NCBI RefSeq assembly: GCF_014698845.1
Contig: NZ_JACJTV010000028.1
Location: forward strand, 1-64,000
DNA from: Coleofasciculus sp. FACHB-1120
GTDB taxonomy: Bacteria > Cyanobacteriota > Cyanobacteriia > Cyanobacteriales > FACHB-T130
Length of the DNA: 64,000 nt
Direction: 5' to 3'
The stretch's first letter is position 1, and each line of letters opens with the position of its first letter. Position numbers and translations under genes: made by a program. Below, in pieces: positions 1 to 9,514 of the stretch. The notes beneath the pieces were generated by a model, which saw only the letters and a program-made list of their open reading frames with translations, was not told the origin of the DNA and did not search any database.

Positions 1-104
1 GCTTACTATATACTTTTTACTCATTGGACAGCTCGGTGGTAGTTGGTTAAGACTTTTACCTTAAATACTACCCAATTTATACCCATCGATTTGCCCTTGA
101 CAGG

Positions 105-1589
105 CTAGTAGAGCGATCGCAGTGCCTTAAGAATCCGCAGACATAAATGGGGATCGTATTGATGGTTACACTTGTCGAGCGCCTGTTCCAAGTTTTGAAT
201 CGCGGCGGCAGCTTGCCGCTGTCCCAAATGTTTCTGAGACTGTGCTAGCAGCAACAAATATAAGCTTTCATACTGAGCTTGAGGAATGGAGACAGAAGTA
301 GTCTGAAACGTTTCTTCCGCTAGCGTCGAAAGTGCCAAATTCGCTTGCTGATACGCTTCTATCCAGTTGGACTGGTTCAGCGCCACTTCCGCCAAAAAGC
401 CAAAATCTTGAGCCTGCTGGAGGTTTGCATCATAAGTTTGATGCAGGATCAAAGCTTTTTCTGCCAACTCCTGCAAATCCGCCCATGCTTCTAAACGCCG
501 CAGCACTTCACACAGGAAGGAAATAAACTTAGCAACCAGTTCTGGACGTTGAGCTTCTTCAAAAACCTCAATACACTGCTGAAAATAGTCTCTGGCTTGC
601 TTCCAGTGCTGGCGGCTCATTTCCGGTCGCAAGTTAGCCAAACGGGTATAGCATTGCCCCAAGTGAAACAGCAGCAAACCCACTTTTAGAACTGAGTGCT
701 GAGGACTGACGACACACAGGGAATCCGAAAGTATGATGCTTATCTCTTGGCTCTCATTTCTGATATTTTCCTCAGTCCGTACTTCGTGGCGCTTTGCTAA
801 CAGTTCTGAGTCTTCAGTCCTGAAATAAGCCAGACTTCGTTGATAATGGGCAATGCTTGACTGGATTTGATCGGTGGTGTAGTCATTGCGTCCCCGCACA
901 AATTCCAAGCTTGCCTGTAGTTGAGGGTCCAATTGTTGCCCGCGACGGCGCAAATCTGTTAAAGCTGACTCCAGTTCCAGGCGATGCTGAGAACCAACCG
1001 CCAAATCCAGGGCGGAATGGTGCGACCACTCTAAATTGCTAGAATCTAGTTCTCTGGCAAATAGAGAGTCTGCTTTCTGCCGCAATAATTCGATTAACTC
1101 CTCCCCTGACATCACAAATCGGATCGAAGAAGCTGCCCAGCTCTTGAAATCTGGCGCAAATCGAATCAGCTTTTGTAGCACCGCGTCGGAGATCCACAAG
1201 ACGAGGGGAAAAGGAAACTGAGCGCGAAACTCATCACGCACTTGGTTGGTGGAGGTTAGCAGTTGATCGAGAGCAACCACCGACTCCAGCCCTAAGATCA
1301 TCGCAGCGGACAATATTTCTGTTTGCCGGTACGAATCCCCTTGTTCTTCTAGCGCTTCCAAAATCGGGTTGTAGAGCGTCTTGACCGAATCTGCTAATAT
1401 CACCTCGCGCAGCGGAAACGGATTTTGTTCCCGTACTTGCTGCACCATTCGCTGTTGCAACAAGGCATAGTTGCAGCGCACCAGAATTAGCGAGAATTGC
1501 CCCTGAGAAAGGGCGATCGCTCTCAAGAGAGTCCTTAATGAGCGTTGATTGTATGCAGCTGCCTCTTCTGGTCGGCTCAGATCGGTCAT
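105..1589 (-). CDS. TPR-containing protein with an ATPase-like N-terminal region
   Basis: A 494-residue soluble protein. I chose the ATG at 1589; an upstream in-frame extension to 1679 exists but its 30 residues look unlike the rest. Residues 1-190 form an alpha/beta region that resembles the front of STAND-type ATPase/TPR proteins, but I see no intact Walker A motif. From about residue 220 the chain is helical with TPR-like pairs such as LLFHLGQCY and LSALAEE-type helices. The TPR array is interrupted around nucleotides 690-825 by a charged, low-complexity stretch that looks like an inserted repeat. The gene stands alone and transcribes away from ilvN. Function unknown; the TPRs suggest protein-protein contacts. 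Confidence 0.7.
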   Translation of the reverse strand: MTDLSRPEEAAAYNQRSLRTLLRAIALSQGQFSLILVRCNYALLQQRMVQQVREQNPFPLREVILADSVKTLYNPILEALEEQGDSYRQTEILSAAMILGLESVVALDQLLTSTNQVRDEFRAQFPFPLVLWISDAVLQKLIRFAPDFKSWAASSIRFVMSGEELIELLRQKADSLFARELDSSNLEWSHHSALDLAVGSQHRLELESALTDLRRRGQQLDPQLQASLEFVRGRNDYTTDQIQSSIAHYQRSLAYFRTEDSELLAKRHEVRTEENIRNESQEISIILSDSLCVVSPQHSVLKVGLLLFHLGQCYTRLANLRPEMSRQHWKQARDYFQQCIEVFEEAQRPELVAKFISFLCEVLRRLEAWADLQELAEKALILHQTYDANLQQAQDFGFLAEVALNQSNWIEAYQQANLALSTLAEETFQTTSVSIPQAQYESLYLLLLAQSQKHLGQRQAAAAIQNLEQALDKCNHQYDPHLCLRILKALRSLY

Positions 1590-2354
1590 TACTTTTACGT
1601 TTGGCCTGCGCGTTCGATGGAGAACATTTCTCTGCCAATGGTTTAGCAGTAGTGGTATTAAAAAAACGAATAGGCACAAATACTATTTTGAATTTGCTGA
1701 AGCAGCTCTGAAGCTGCTTCGTTTTGTCATTGACCAATAATCACCGGGACTATCGTCAGCCATCTTTTTAAATGAGTTTTGTAATTACCAGAAAATCGTT
1801 GATTAAAAAGAGCCACTCCCCTCATTCCTGTCAAAATGCTGCTTCCATAGGCGATTTAAGCCAAGAGGCTGGCAAATAATCTAGATTTGGGAACTCTCTG
1901 GAACTGAGTACTCAGCAGAAATTTTCGGCATTGCTCTCAGTATTGGCGTCAACAAAGAGTTTGCGAACCAGCCGGGTTCGCAAGTTCCTCTTCTAAGAGA
2001 GGTTCTTGACGACTGTTTCGGCAGCTCACCTTTTATTATGTCGTTACCAGAGAATAAATGATTTGCCTGACAAAAGAAAATAGTAACTGTCTTTGCGAGG
2101 ACTAGACTCTAACCGCTGCTGATCCAATCCAGTTTCTTTGATCCGGGGTAGGCATCTACTCATCCGGAAACTTTCGCTGAGATTTAGGGAAAAGTTTCAC
2201 GCAAAAGGATTCCTTGCTCAATCAAGGCAAAAAACCTCTACGGTCATTCTTCTAAAGCCATACCAGTCTGTGACTAGAGAAGACAAGTTGGGAGCCAGGG
2301 AACAATGGCGATTTGGTATTTTACCTCGAAAACTGCTCCTCGGACTGCCTTGCC
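1590..2354. other. Intergenic region without a supported gene
   Basis: About 760 bases upstream of the TPR gene and downstream of ilvN. Short open frames here, including one of 81 codons at 2138-2383 on the plus strand, have no recognisable motif and the last runs into the ilvN terminator. The stretch gttcgcaagttcctcttctaagagaggttcttg near 1975-2010 contains a short inverted repeat. The promoter of the TPR gene should lie just beyond 1590. Confidence 0.5.
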
Positions 2355-2399
2355 CAAAAAAATCTCCAAGTCTCACTCAGTAGGTTGGAGACTTGGAGA
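2355..2399 (-). terminator. Rho-independent terminator of ilvN
   Basis: A perfect 12-bp stem (arms 2363-2374 and 2388-2399, tctccaagtctc and its complement) with a 13-base loop. Read on the minus strand it is followed by a run of seven T (2355-2362), the classic intrinsic terminator layout, about 90 bases after the ilvN stop. Confidence 0.85.
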
Positions 2400-2490
2400 A
2401 AATCAGTGCGAATAGAATAACAGATGCGAGAAAGCGCGATCGCCGATAAAAGAAACTGGATTCACCCTATTTCCCGCATCAGCAACTCGA

Positions 2491-3009
2491 TTAAAGTTTT
2501 GCTTCCAAAGACTTCAGAAACTCTGTATTAACACCCGACTCGCGGGTAAGGGCGATTTTCCCGGTACGAGCAATTTCACGCAAACCAAATTTATTCAGCA
2601 CTTGCACAATCGCCACCAATTTACCTGGATCTCCTACTACTTCTAAGGTAAGCGCATCCTCTGCGATGTCTACTACCCTAGCGCGGAAAACTTGAGCCAG
2701 TTCAATTACTTCCGAGCGATTGGAGGTGGTAGCATTCACCTTCAGCAGCATCAGCTCTCGTTCTACACACGGAGTATCCGTTATATCCTGAACTTTAAGG
2801 ACATTCACCAGCTTGTAGAGCTGCTTGGTGAGTTGCTCGATCACCCGGTCATCTCCCGGCACGACCATTGTAATTCGGGAGATTCCGAGCTGCTCAGCAG
2901 GCCCAACAGCAAGGCTTTCAATATTAAATCCTCGACGGGCAAACAAACCGGCAATCCGGGTCAGGACTCCAGCTTCATCTTCAACCAAAACTGAAAGGGT
3001 GTGTTTCAT
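2491..3009 (-). CDS. ilvN: Acetolactate synthase small (regulatory) subunit
   Basis: A 172-residue regulatory subunit of acetohydroxyacid synthase, the first common enzyme of valine, leucine and isoleucine synthesis; the small subunit raises activity of the catalytic subunit and confers valine feedback. The start [14 protein letters not shown] at 3009 matches the usual start; an upstream extension to 3078 is less likely. An ACT domain fills residues 1-75 ([19 protein letters not shown]), followed by the family C-terminal domain ([14 protein letters not shown]-like end). Length is standard for cyanobacterial IlvN/IlvH. The catalytic subunit is not in the window. A strong terminator follows. 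Confidence 0.95.
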   Translation of the reverse strand: MKHTLSVLVEDEAGVLTRIAGLFARRGFNIESLAVGPAEQLGISRITMVVPGDDRVIEQLTKQLYKLVNVLKVQDITDTPCVERELMLLKVNATTSNRSEVIELAQVFRARVVDIAEDALTLEVVGDPGKLVAIVQVLNKFGLREIARTGKIALTRESGVNTEFLKSLEAKL

Positions 3010-3148
3010 TTTATACAAAACAAGCGGAGGCGCAATGTTGCTTTGCAACACGCTAATCGATATTTTGCTTCCCGACAAGAAGCTAGTTGAGTTGTAAACA
3101 GTACATTCGCAAAGACCTACTGCCTACACCCTATGCCGAAGGCAATGT

Positions 3149-3165
3149 TGACAGAAGTTCTGTCA
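3149..3165. promoter_or_regulatory. Perfect inverted repeat upstream of ilvN
   Basis: TGACAGAA-G-TTCTGTCA, two perfect 8-base arms around one base, about 140 bases upstream of the ilvN start and 180 upstream of the BON gene, which is divergent. Size and position suit a dimeric regulator site, but no known consensus was matched. Confidence 0.3.
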
Positions 3166-3348
3166 GCATTACTGAATCTTAATGTTACTGTATAGCGCCC
3201 CTTGGCTACAAAAAATGGTTATCTCTATATTTAGATTTAGCCCATCTTTAGTGCCCGGAGAACCTGAAATCTTTTCTTTGATAGATGTCTTGATTTGAAA
3301 ATCTCCTAATAATGGTGTAGTTCAGCTTAATCTGGAGCAAAAATACCT

Positions 3349-3717
3349 ATGGGTTGGTTAAAAAGACTTTTTGGCATGGAAAAGCCGCAAAATGCACAAA
3401 CCAGTGCGGTACCAGCACCGACAGCTCAAGCTCCTGCCTCAACCGGCACCGCAAGTAGTAGCGAGACGATTCCCCCAGAGCGAGTGGGATTAACTGGGGA
3501 ATATGATCAAAGCGGACTTGCCAAGCGGGTTGCTCTCGCTTTCGATCAAGATCCAAATTTGGATGATATCAATACGCTCTATGTAGCCCAAACTGGCGGC
3601 ACAGTTGTGCTAAAAGGACAAGTTCCTAGTCAGCAAATCCTTAATCAAATGGTCTCGGTCGCTCGGAGTGTAGAGGGTGCCACGGGTGTCGAAACCGATC
3701 AAGTCACTATTGGATAG
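3349..3717 (+). CDS. BON domain protein
   Basis: A 122-residue protein. After a short amphipathic start (MGWLKRLFGMEK) comes an Ala/Pro/Thr/Ser-rich linker (residues 15-45), then a BON domain from about 50 to the end (ALAFDQDPNLDDINTLYV, GGTVVLKGQVPS, VARSVEGATGVETD). BON domains bind membranes or periplasmic partners and are common in stress and envelope proteins. There is no clear signal peptide. Transcribed divergently from ilvN and convergent with the hydrolase gene. Exact role unknown. Confidence 0.85.
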   Translation: MGWLKRLFGMEKPQNAQTSAVPAPTAQAPASTGTASSSETIPPERVGLTGEYDQSGLAKRVALAFDQDPNLDDINTLYVAQTGGTVVLKGQVPSQQILNQMVSVARSVEGATGVETDQVTIG

Positions 3718-3758
3718 AAGTGAGACGCTTAGATAGTTAGACGCCAGGGTGAACATTC

Positions 3759-3783
3759 GTAGGGTGGGGGCTGCCCACCCTAC
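3759..3783. repeat. GTAGGG-type palindrome between convergent genes
   Basis: Arms GTAGGGTGGG (3759-3768) and CCCACCCTAC (3774-3783) with a 5-base loop, placed between the ends of the BON and hydrolase genes. A sister element sits at 35559-35584, also between convergent genes. It could fold as a two-way terminator, though no T run follows. Confidence 0.6.
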
Positions 3784-3794
3784 TTGACGCAAAG

Positions 3795-4745
3795 CTAATC
3801 ACTCACGGCTAACTGTTTTTGGGGTGTAGCAGAGCTATTTGCCTTGTCTTCAGCCATTGTTTCGAGCCAGTTGAGGATAATCTGGTTGACTTCATCGGGA
3901 CATTCGTCATGGGGACAGTGACCGGCATCTAGCTCAACCAAATGCAGCTTCGGGTTGATATCCCTGAACCGAGCCAGTACGCTCAAAGGAATCATTTTAT
4001 CTTGCCGACCCCAAATCAAGAGCATGGGGGTGTTTAAGTTTGGCAGTAAGGTTTTGACATTGGGGCTAAATTTAGCACTGGTCATCGCTTTGAGGATGGC
4101 ACCGAATGCTGCTGCCGAACCCCGATCTTGCGCGGGGCCTGCCAAAATATCTACCAGTTCGTCGGTGACAGCATTTGGGTTAGCATAAGCGATCGCTGCC
4201 CACTTGCGAACAAAGGACGGACGCCTGACTAGATAAAACACGTTCTGGAGTATCACGGGCGAAGCGACAACGCCTTTTATCGCTGCCACAACGGGTCGTA
4301 GCCAGGTAGGAATCGCCTCCTCCTCTATGGAGGGATCGGGCAAGCTCATCATCACAAAGCCTTTCACCATCTCTGGATGCGCTGCTGCTACTGCTAGACA
4401 CACGAGCGATCCAATCGAATTTCCAACTAAGACTACCGGCTGCTGAATGAAAGTGCGCCAGAAATCATAAACTTGCTCTACCCACAGATCAATTTTGTAG
4501 TCTGCCTGCGCCTTTCGAGATGCCCCAAAGCCCAGCATGTCCAGAGCATAAACCGTATGGGACTGACCGAGTACCGCTAGATTGTGTCGCCAGTGTCCAA
4601 TGGAAGTCCCAAATCCATGCAGCAGCAACACGGGAGTCGTCTTTTGTGTCGGTTGAGACGCCCGGATGTATGTATAGCGAGTTTGCCAGCCTCGCCAAAC
4701 CCAGTCTCGTTGACTGCCAATTCGATGCTGCCAATGCTGGGTCAC
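3795..4745 (-). CDS. Alpha/beta hydrolase
   Basis: A 316-residue alpha/beta-hydrolase fold enzyme, GTG start. Visible parts: oxyanion-hole motif LLHGFGTS (residues 41-48), nucleophile elbow GNSIGS with Ser110, acid near WGRQDKMIP (about 252) and catalytic His in DAGHCPHDE (about 280). The cap region PDPSIEEEAIPTWLRP through the VRRPSFVRKWA segment resembles the cyanobacterial and plastid hydrolases related to pheophytinase-like and haloalkane dehalogenase-like enzymes. Substrate cannot be told. It is monocistronic and convergent with the BON gene. Confidence 0.9.
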   Translation of the reverse strand: MTQHWQHRIGSQRDWVWRGWQTRYTYIRASQPTQKTTPVLLLHGFGTSIGHWRHNLAVLGQSHTVYALDMLGFGASRKAQADYKIDLWVEQVYDFWRTFIQQPVVLVGNSIGSLVCLAVAAAHPEMVKGFVMMSLPDPSIEEEAIPTWLRPVVAAIKGVVASPVILQNVFYLVRRPSFVRKWAAIAYANPNAVTDELVDILAGPAQDRGSAAAFGAILKAMTSAKFSPNVKTLLPNLNTPMLLIWGRQDKMIPLSVLARFRDINPKLHLVELDAGHCPHDECPDEVNQIILNWLETMAEDKANSSATPQKQLAVSD

Positions 4746-5191
4746 GATCGCTTTTGCCTCAAATTAATAAGTTTTACAAAGCTTGTATTTGTCTGTTCAC
4801 TTCCATTTTAGTAGTTTGCTGCTAGAGAGTGTCTCATCAGGTTGATTGGAAGTTAAGTTAACAAACCCAGACAAAACCCGTACTGGATGGCAATCAAAAA
4901 AGTACTTAACCTATTGATACCAGACTGACACTGCTTGAGGAAATTGAGAATCCGCAGCCGGTTGAGGGGACTTTGCGCGCTCGCTTTTTGGAAGTTACAT
5001 GAACAACTATAGACAGAAACTCTCCCATACTCAGTAGAATGGCAAGTACAAGTTTGAAAAACTTGGTTTCATTGGGAATGAAATTGAGGACGCCAGGGAC
5101 AAGCCTGTAGCCCTAGTGCGATCGCTCAAATCTCAGTAACCCACTGCTATCAAAATTAACCTTATCAACTAACCGAGCAAACATAACCCTA
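4746..5191. other. Intergenic region between hydrolase and infC
   Basis: About 445 bases between two divergent genes, so it should hold both promoters and the infC leader. I see no gene and no riboswitch-like fold. An HIP1 core lies at about 5119. Confidence 0.5.
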
Positions 5192-5725
5192 ATGCCTGTG
5201 ATTGAGAAAAGACGCACTCGCGATCTACCCCAAATTAACGAACGTATTCGCTTTCCCCAAATTCGCGTCATTGACACCGATGGCACGCAGCTGGGAATTA
5301 TGACGCCAAACGAGGCTATCCGCATCGCCGAAGAAAAAGAGTTGGATCTTGTCCTGCTCAGCGATAAAGCCGAACCGCCCGTTTGCCGAATTATGAACTA
5401 CGGCAAATATAAATTTGAACAGGAGAAAAAAGCGCGGGAAGCCCGGAAAAATCAGCATACTGCTGATGTCAAGGAAGTGAAGATGCGCTACAAGATTGAA
5501 GAGCATGACTATCAAGTGCGTGTCAATCAAGCCGAGCGCTTTCTGAAGTCGGGAGATAAAGTCAAAGCTACGATTACGTTCCGAGGTCGCGAAATTCAAC
5601 ACAGCGATTTAGCCGAGGACTTGCTCAAGCGGATGGCGACGGATTTACAGGAACTAGCGGAAGTGCAGCAAGCTCCCAAAAAAGAAGGTCGCAACATGAT
5701 GATGCTGCTGTCTCCGAAAAAATAG
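5192..5725 (+). CDS. infC: Translation initiation factor IF-3
   Basis: A 177-residue IF-3, which binds the 30S subunit and checks the start codon and initiator tRNA. The N-terminal domain ([42 protein letters not shown]) is joined by the lysine-rich helix [18 protein letters not shown] to the C-terminal domain ([35 protein letters not shown]). Length is typical for cyanobacteria. Here the start reads as a plain ATG, unlike the rare AUU of the E. coli gene. The usual rpmI-rplT partners do not follow; a repeat-rich gap and a transporter gene come next. Confidence 0.97.
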   Translation: MPVIEKRRTRDLPQINERIRFPQIRVIDTDGTQLGIMTPNEAIRIAEEKELDLVLLSDKAEPPVCRIMNYGKYKFEQEKKAREARKNQHTADVKEVKMRYKIEEHDYQVRVNQAERFLKSGDKVKATITFRGREIQHSDLAEDLLKRMATDLQELAEVQQAPKKEGRNMMMLLSPKK

Positions 5726-5729
5726 CTCA

Positions 5730-5850
5730 GTCGTCGGCGGTCAGTAGTCAGTTAGTCAGTGGTCAGTGGTGTGGGGAAGACTAGGCGTCGCCCGAACAGT
5801 GGTCAGTGGCAAAAAAGAAGCAACTGACCACTGACTACTGACAACAGACA
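5730..5850. repeat. Short tandem/inverted repeat block
   Basis: Variants of gtcagt/ggtcagtggt occur several times in 5730-5812, and their complement (tgaccactgactactgac) at 5823-5842, giving a long imperfect hairpin between infC and the transporter gene. This is the short tandemly repeated repetitive type of element common in cyanobacteria. Confidence 0.6.
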
Positions 5851-5858
5851 AAATAGCA

Positions 5859-8831
5859 ATGAAACTGAACAATCGTGCTTGGTCTTGGTCAGATTGGGGT
5901 CGGGGATTACTCCAGTGGGTCAATCTTCGTCCAGAAGAAGGAGAGCGAACACTATTCATGTTCGTTTTCTACACCACAACTTCCATAGGAATCATCTGGG
6001 CAGAAGCCAGCACTGTCGCCCTCTTTCTGAAAGAGTATGGCGCAGAGCAATTGCCCCTGTTCTATATCCTCTCGGCGGGTATCGGTTCAAGCCTGGGCTT
6101 TGTCTACTCTTGGATGCAAAAGATTTTGCCTTTGCGCTGGGTCGTTGTCCTAGTAGCCTCCCTTGCAGTCATCCCCCTGGTACTATTTCGCCTGGGATTA
6201 GATATTGTCTATTTGGCTGGCGTCACCGTCTTTCTGATGCGGTTGTGGGTGGAAGCGATTAACGTCCTCAATGACCTCAACACTTCCATTACTGCTAATC
6301 AACTTTTCAATATCCGGGAAATTAAGCGCACCTATCCCCTCATTAGTAGTGGCATCCTCGTCGCAGATGTCATCAGTGGCTTTTCCCTCCCGCTAATCCT
6401 CGCCACCGTCGGACTTCATAACGTTTCCCTAGTTGCTGTTGTGATGATGGGGTTGGGAGCCTGTAGCCTTTTTTATCTCACACAGCAGTATCAGCAAGCC
6501 TTCCCGGATTCTCCCGTCAGATCCAGCTTAAATCAAGAAACCGATTTCACCTCTAGGCGTCTGAGAGGTCCCTTACAGCGTTACGTCATCCCCTTATTTG
6601 GCTTCTTTATCATCGGGCAGATTCTCTTCTTGTTGATCGATTTTCAGTATCTCAGTCAATTAGAACTGAACTTTGATAGCAAAGAAATTGCCAGCTTCCT
6701 CGGTTTGTTTAGCGGCATTGTAGGTTTATGCGAACTGGCAACCCAGTGGTTTATCTCCAGTCGAGCTATCGAACGGCTGGGGGTATTTGTTGCTGCTATG
6801 TTGTTACCTGCGGCAATTATTATCCTTAGCTTGGTTTCCCTCACCGGGATTACAGGCTTTTTTCTGGGTCTGATCTTCCTCAAATTTATAGACGAACTGC
6901 TGCGCTATACCCTCATGGCTGCCTTGGGGCCGGTTCTATTCCAACCACTCCCGGATAACATTCGCAGCTCAGTCATGGCTCAGGTGCGCGGCATTGCCGA
7001 ATCCCTCTCCACAGGATTTACGGGAGCGGGAATTTTAGGCATCATCAGCCTATTAGCCTTTGCCTTTCAAAACCTGTCGCCGGACTCGCTGCGATATCTC
7101 CAGAGTTGGGTGTTTGTCGCCGTTATTATTGTTTTTGCCCTCCTGTGGCTGTTAATCGTTTTCCTGCTCCGGTCAACCTATGTCGGCTTACTGGTTCAGA
7201 GCGCCCAAGGAGAACGGCTAAGCGTCTCTGATGTCGATCTGCGAGTCCTCAAGCGTGCGGTCGTCGAAACTTTGGAAAAACCGGGTACCGAACCCGATAA
7301 ACGCTCTTGCATCGAACTCCTGTGCCAAATCGACCTAGAAGATGTGGGCGAAATCCTTGCCCCACTCCTGACTCACCTCACCCCAGCCTTGCAGCGCCAG
7401 AGCCTAGAAGCAATGCTGCTGACGCCGAATCCTACTTATTTAGATCAAGTTCAGGAGCTGATTGCCGAAAAACCGAACCCAGAAGTTCTGGCTGTCGCCC
7501 TGCGCTATGTTTGGCTAACTCAGGAAACTCCGGATATTAGCCAGTTACAGCCCTACCTTCGTCCCAATGTAGACCCGGTAGTGCGTGGAACCGCCGCCGC
7601 CCTCATCTTGCGCCGGGGCACCCCGACGGAGAAAGCGGAAGCGACCAATACCTTGCGTCGGATGCTGACTCATCAACGGGAACGAGAACGAGTCATGGGT
7701 TGTCGAGCGCTGGGAGAAGCAGATTATTTGCAAGCGCTGCGACTTTATATTCCCAGCTTGTTGCAAGATGAGTCTTTGCGCGTGCGCTGCGCCTTGCTAG
7801 AGGTGATTTCTTCAACCCACTTACACGAATACTATCCGGCGCTGATTCGAGGGCTTTACTACAAGTCCACCCGCGAAGCGGCTCTAGGGGCGATCGTGCG
7901 GTTAAAAGATGAAGCGATTCCAATGCTGGTCGAGTTGGCACAGGATATCCACAAGCCAGACTTGATCAGGCTTCAAGCTTGGAGCGCTATGGGTCAAATT
8001 GGCACGCCGGAAGCCCTTAATCAGTTGGTTGCTCATCTAAAAATCGGCTGGGGGACTACACGACGCAATATCCTCCGAATTCTGCTCAAAATGCCCCACG
8101 AAACTGGAATAGACGGGGTTCTCGACCGATTAGGTCGCAGCGGCGTTGAAATGTTAATCGAGCAGGAAATGCTGTTTATCGGACAGTTGTATGCTGCTTT
8201 GGTAGATTTGTCAGCGGATGAGCCAATTGAATCTTTGTTCGCCTCAACACTAGAGGCGAAGCAATCAGCACTCTCATTGCTACGACGGGCACTTCTGGAA
8301 GAGCAGTCGGATGTGATCGAGCGGTGTTTCTTGCTGATGAAGTTTCTTTATCCGGCTAGCTCAATTCAAGCCGCAGCGTTTAATCTCCAATCTGATTCGC
8401 CTTCCAATATCGCGCTGGGGTTGGAAATTTTGGATAATACTCTAGATATTGCCAAGAAGCGATCGCTTGTGGGAATTCTCGACCGGCGACCGGAGAAAGA
8501 AAAACTGCAAAACTTGGTGGAGATGTTTCCCTATCAACCGATGATTCAGAGCGATCGCCTGCGTCGGTTGCTGGATTTACGTCATTTTCTGTCAGACTGG
8601 CCTTTAGCTTGTTGTTTTCATGCAGCACGTCAAGCGAAATGGAGCCTGACGCCGGAACAGACGCTGGTGTGTCTGCGCCATCCGACCGGCTTTGTCCGGG
8701 AAGCGGTTCTGGCTTATTTGAGAGCCGCTGCACCTCGCGCTTTGCAGGAAATGTTGCCCGTTCTGAAAAATGACCGCGATCGCCTTGTCGCCGCCCAAGT
8801 TCAGCAGATGATGGCAGAACTGGGACAATAG
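5859..8831 (+). CDS. Nucleotide-transporter-like membrane protein fused to HEAT repeats
   Basis: A 990-residue fusion. Residues 25-435 are a polytopic membrane region of about 12 helices resembling the ATP:ADP antiporter (Tlc/NTT, Npt) branch of the major facilitator superfamily: TSIGIIWAEASTVALFLKEYG, NVLNDLNTSITANQLFNIREIKR and the loop around PLISSGILVADVISG are visible. Residues 460-990 are HEAT-like helical repeats (CIELLCQIDLEDVGEIL, VMGCRALGEADYLQAL). The real substrate is unknown; free-living cyanobacteria do not need to import ATP, so a signalling role or another substrate is likely. The next gene is a cyclic-nucleotide-binding protein, and in related proteins such a domain can follow the HEAT part. 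Confidence 0.85.
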   Translation: MKLNNRAWSWSDWGRGLLQWVNLRPEEGERTLFMFVFYTTTSIGIIWAEASTVALFLKEYGAEQLPLFYILSAGIGSSLGFVYSWMQKILPLRWVVVLVASLAVIPLVLFRLGLDIVYLAGVTVFLMRLWVEAINVLNDLNTSITANQLFNIREIKRTYPLISSGILVADVISGFSLPLILATVGLHNVSLVAVVMMGLGACSLFYLTQQYQQAFPDSPVRSSLNQETDFTSRRLRGPLQRYVIPLFGFFIIGQILFLLIDFQYLSQLELNFDSKEIASFLGLFSGIVGLCELATQWFISSRAIERLGVFVAAMLLPAAIIILSLVSLTGITGFFLGLIFLKFIDELLRYTLMAALGPVLFQPLPDNIRSSVMAQVRGIAESLSTGFTGAGILGIISLLAFAFQNLSPDSLRYLQSWVFVAVIIVFALLWLLIVFLLRSTYVGLLVQSAQGERLSVSDVDLRVLKRAVVETLEKPGTEPDKRSCIELLCQIDLEDVGEILAPLLTHLTPALQRQSLEAMLLTPNPTYLDQVQELIAEKPNPEVLAVALRYVWLTQETPDISQLQPYLRPNVDPVVRGTAAALILRRGTPTEKAEATNTLRRMLTHQRERERVMGCRALGEADYLQALRLYIPSLLQDESLRVRCALLEVISSTHLHEYYPALIRGLYYKSTREAALGAIVRLKDEAIPMLVELAQDIHKPDLIRLQAWSAMGQIGTPEALNQLVAHLKIGWGTTRRNILRILLKMPHETGIDGVLDRLGRSGVEMLIEQEMLFIGQLYAALVDLSADEPIESLFASTLEAKQSALSLLRRALLEEQSDVIERCFLLMKFLYPASSIQAAAFNLQSDSPSNIALGLEILDNTLDIAKKRSLVGILDRRPEKEKLQNLVEMFPYQPMIQSDRLRRLLDLRHFLSDWPLACCFHAARQAKWSLTPEQTLVCLRHPTGFVREAVLAYLRAAAPRALQEMLPVLKNDRDRLVAAQVQQMMAELGQ

Positions 8832-8883
8832 AGGAGCTAGGGACTCTGGACTCTGGATAATTACTCTAAGGACGATGGGCTGC

Positions 8884-8965
8884 TCTAAAGTCTAAAGTCT
8901 AAAGTCCAAGGTCTAAAAGTCTAAAGTCTAAAGTCTAAAGTCCAAAGTCTAGAGTCTAGATTCCG
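8884..8965. repeat. Heptamer tandem repeat (AAGTCTA)
   Basis: About ten copies of the 7-base unit aagtcta/aagtcca in tandem, filling the gap between the transporter-HEAT gene and the cyclic-nucleotide-binding gene and ending right before the latter's ATG. Typical cyanobacterial heptamer repeat. Confidence 0.85.
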
Positions 8966-9445
8966 ATGTTAACCAGCGTTGAGCGCCTATTATTTGTCAG
9001 GGGCGTCCCGATTTTTCAGGAACTGCGGGATGATTTTCTGGTGCGGCTGGCTTCTGTGATGGATGAGCTATCCTTTCCAGCGCATCATACGATTTTTACC
9101 GAAGGGCAAGAAGGGCGATCGCTCTACATTGTCGTTTCCGGCAGGGTACGGGTTCATTTTGGCGGTCGGGATTTGGCGCACCTAGAACAGGGAGCCACCT
9201 TTGGGGAGATGTCGTTGTTTGATGCTGAGCCGCGTTCGGCTTCAATTACAACTTTGGAACCTTGTGAGTGTCTGATGCTAACGCAGTTGCAACTCTATGA
9301 TGCGATTGATGAGACGCCAGGAATTGCGGTGAATATCATTCGTTTACTGTCCCGTCGCATCCGCGAATTGAACAATAAGATCAATGTTTATAAGGCGGAA
9401 AGTCAGGAAGCAGATTTAAGCAAGGCGGGGAATTTGGGAGGATGA
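8966..9445 (+). CDS. Cyclic-nucleotide-binding domain protein
   Basis: A 159-residue protein that is nearly all one CRP-type cyclic-nucleotide-binding domain: FQELRDDFLVRLASVM, GQEGRSLYIVVSGRVRVH, and the phosphate-binding cassette GATFGEMSLFDAEPRSASI (about residues 73-91, with Glu and Arg in the usual places). No helix-turn-helix follows, so it is not a transcription factor of CRP type. A C-terminal helix (LLSRRIRELNNKI) may serve for dimer or partner contact. It lies 134 bases after the transporter-HEAT gene on the same strand and probably acts as its sensor subunit. Confidence 0.88.
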   Translation: MLTSVERLLFVRGVPIFQELRDDFLVRLASVMDELSFPAHHTIFTEGQEGRSLYIVVSGRVRVHFGGRDLAHLEQGATFGEMSLFDAEPRSASITTLEPCECLMLTQLQLYDAIDETPGIAVNIIRLLSRRIRELNNKINVYKAESQEADLSKAGNLGG

Positions 9446-9514
9446 ACCGTGAAGCAAGAAGCAAAAGCCACGAGGAGACGCGATCTCATCCCTTAGCCAA
9501 ATATCTCTGACACC

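Noticed and set aside
2138-2383. 81-codon plus-strand frame
   Set aside because: No motif and it ends within the ilvN terminator on the other strand.
8884-8965. Possible CRISPR array
   Set aside because: Heptamer units in direct tandem with no spacers.
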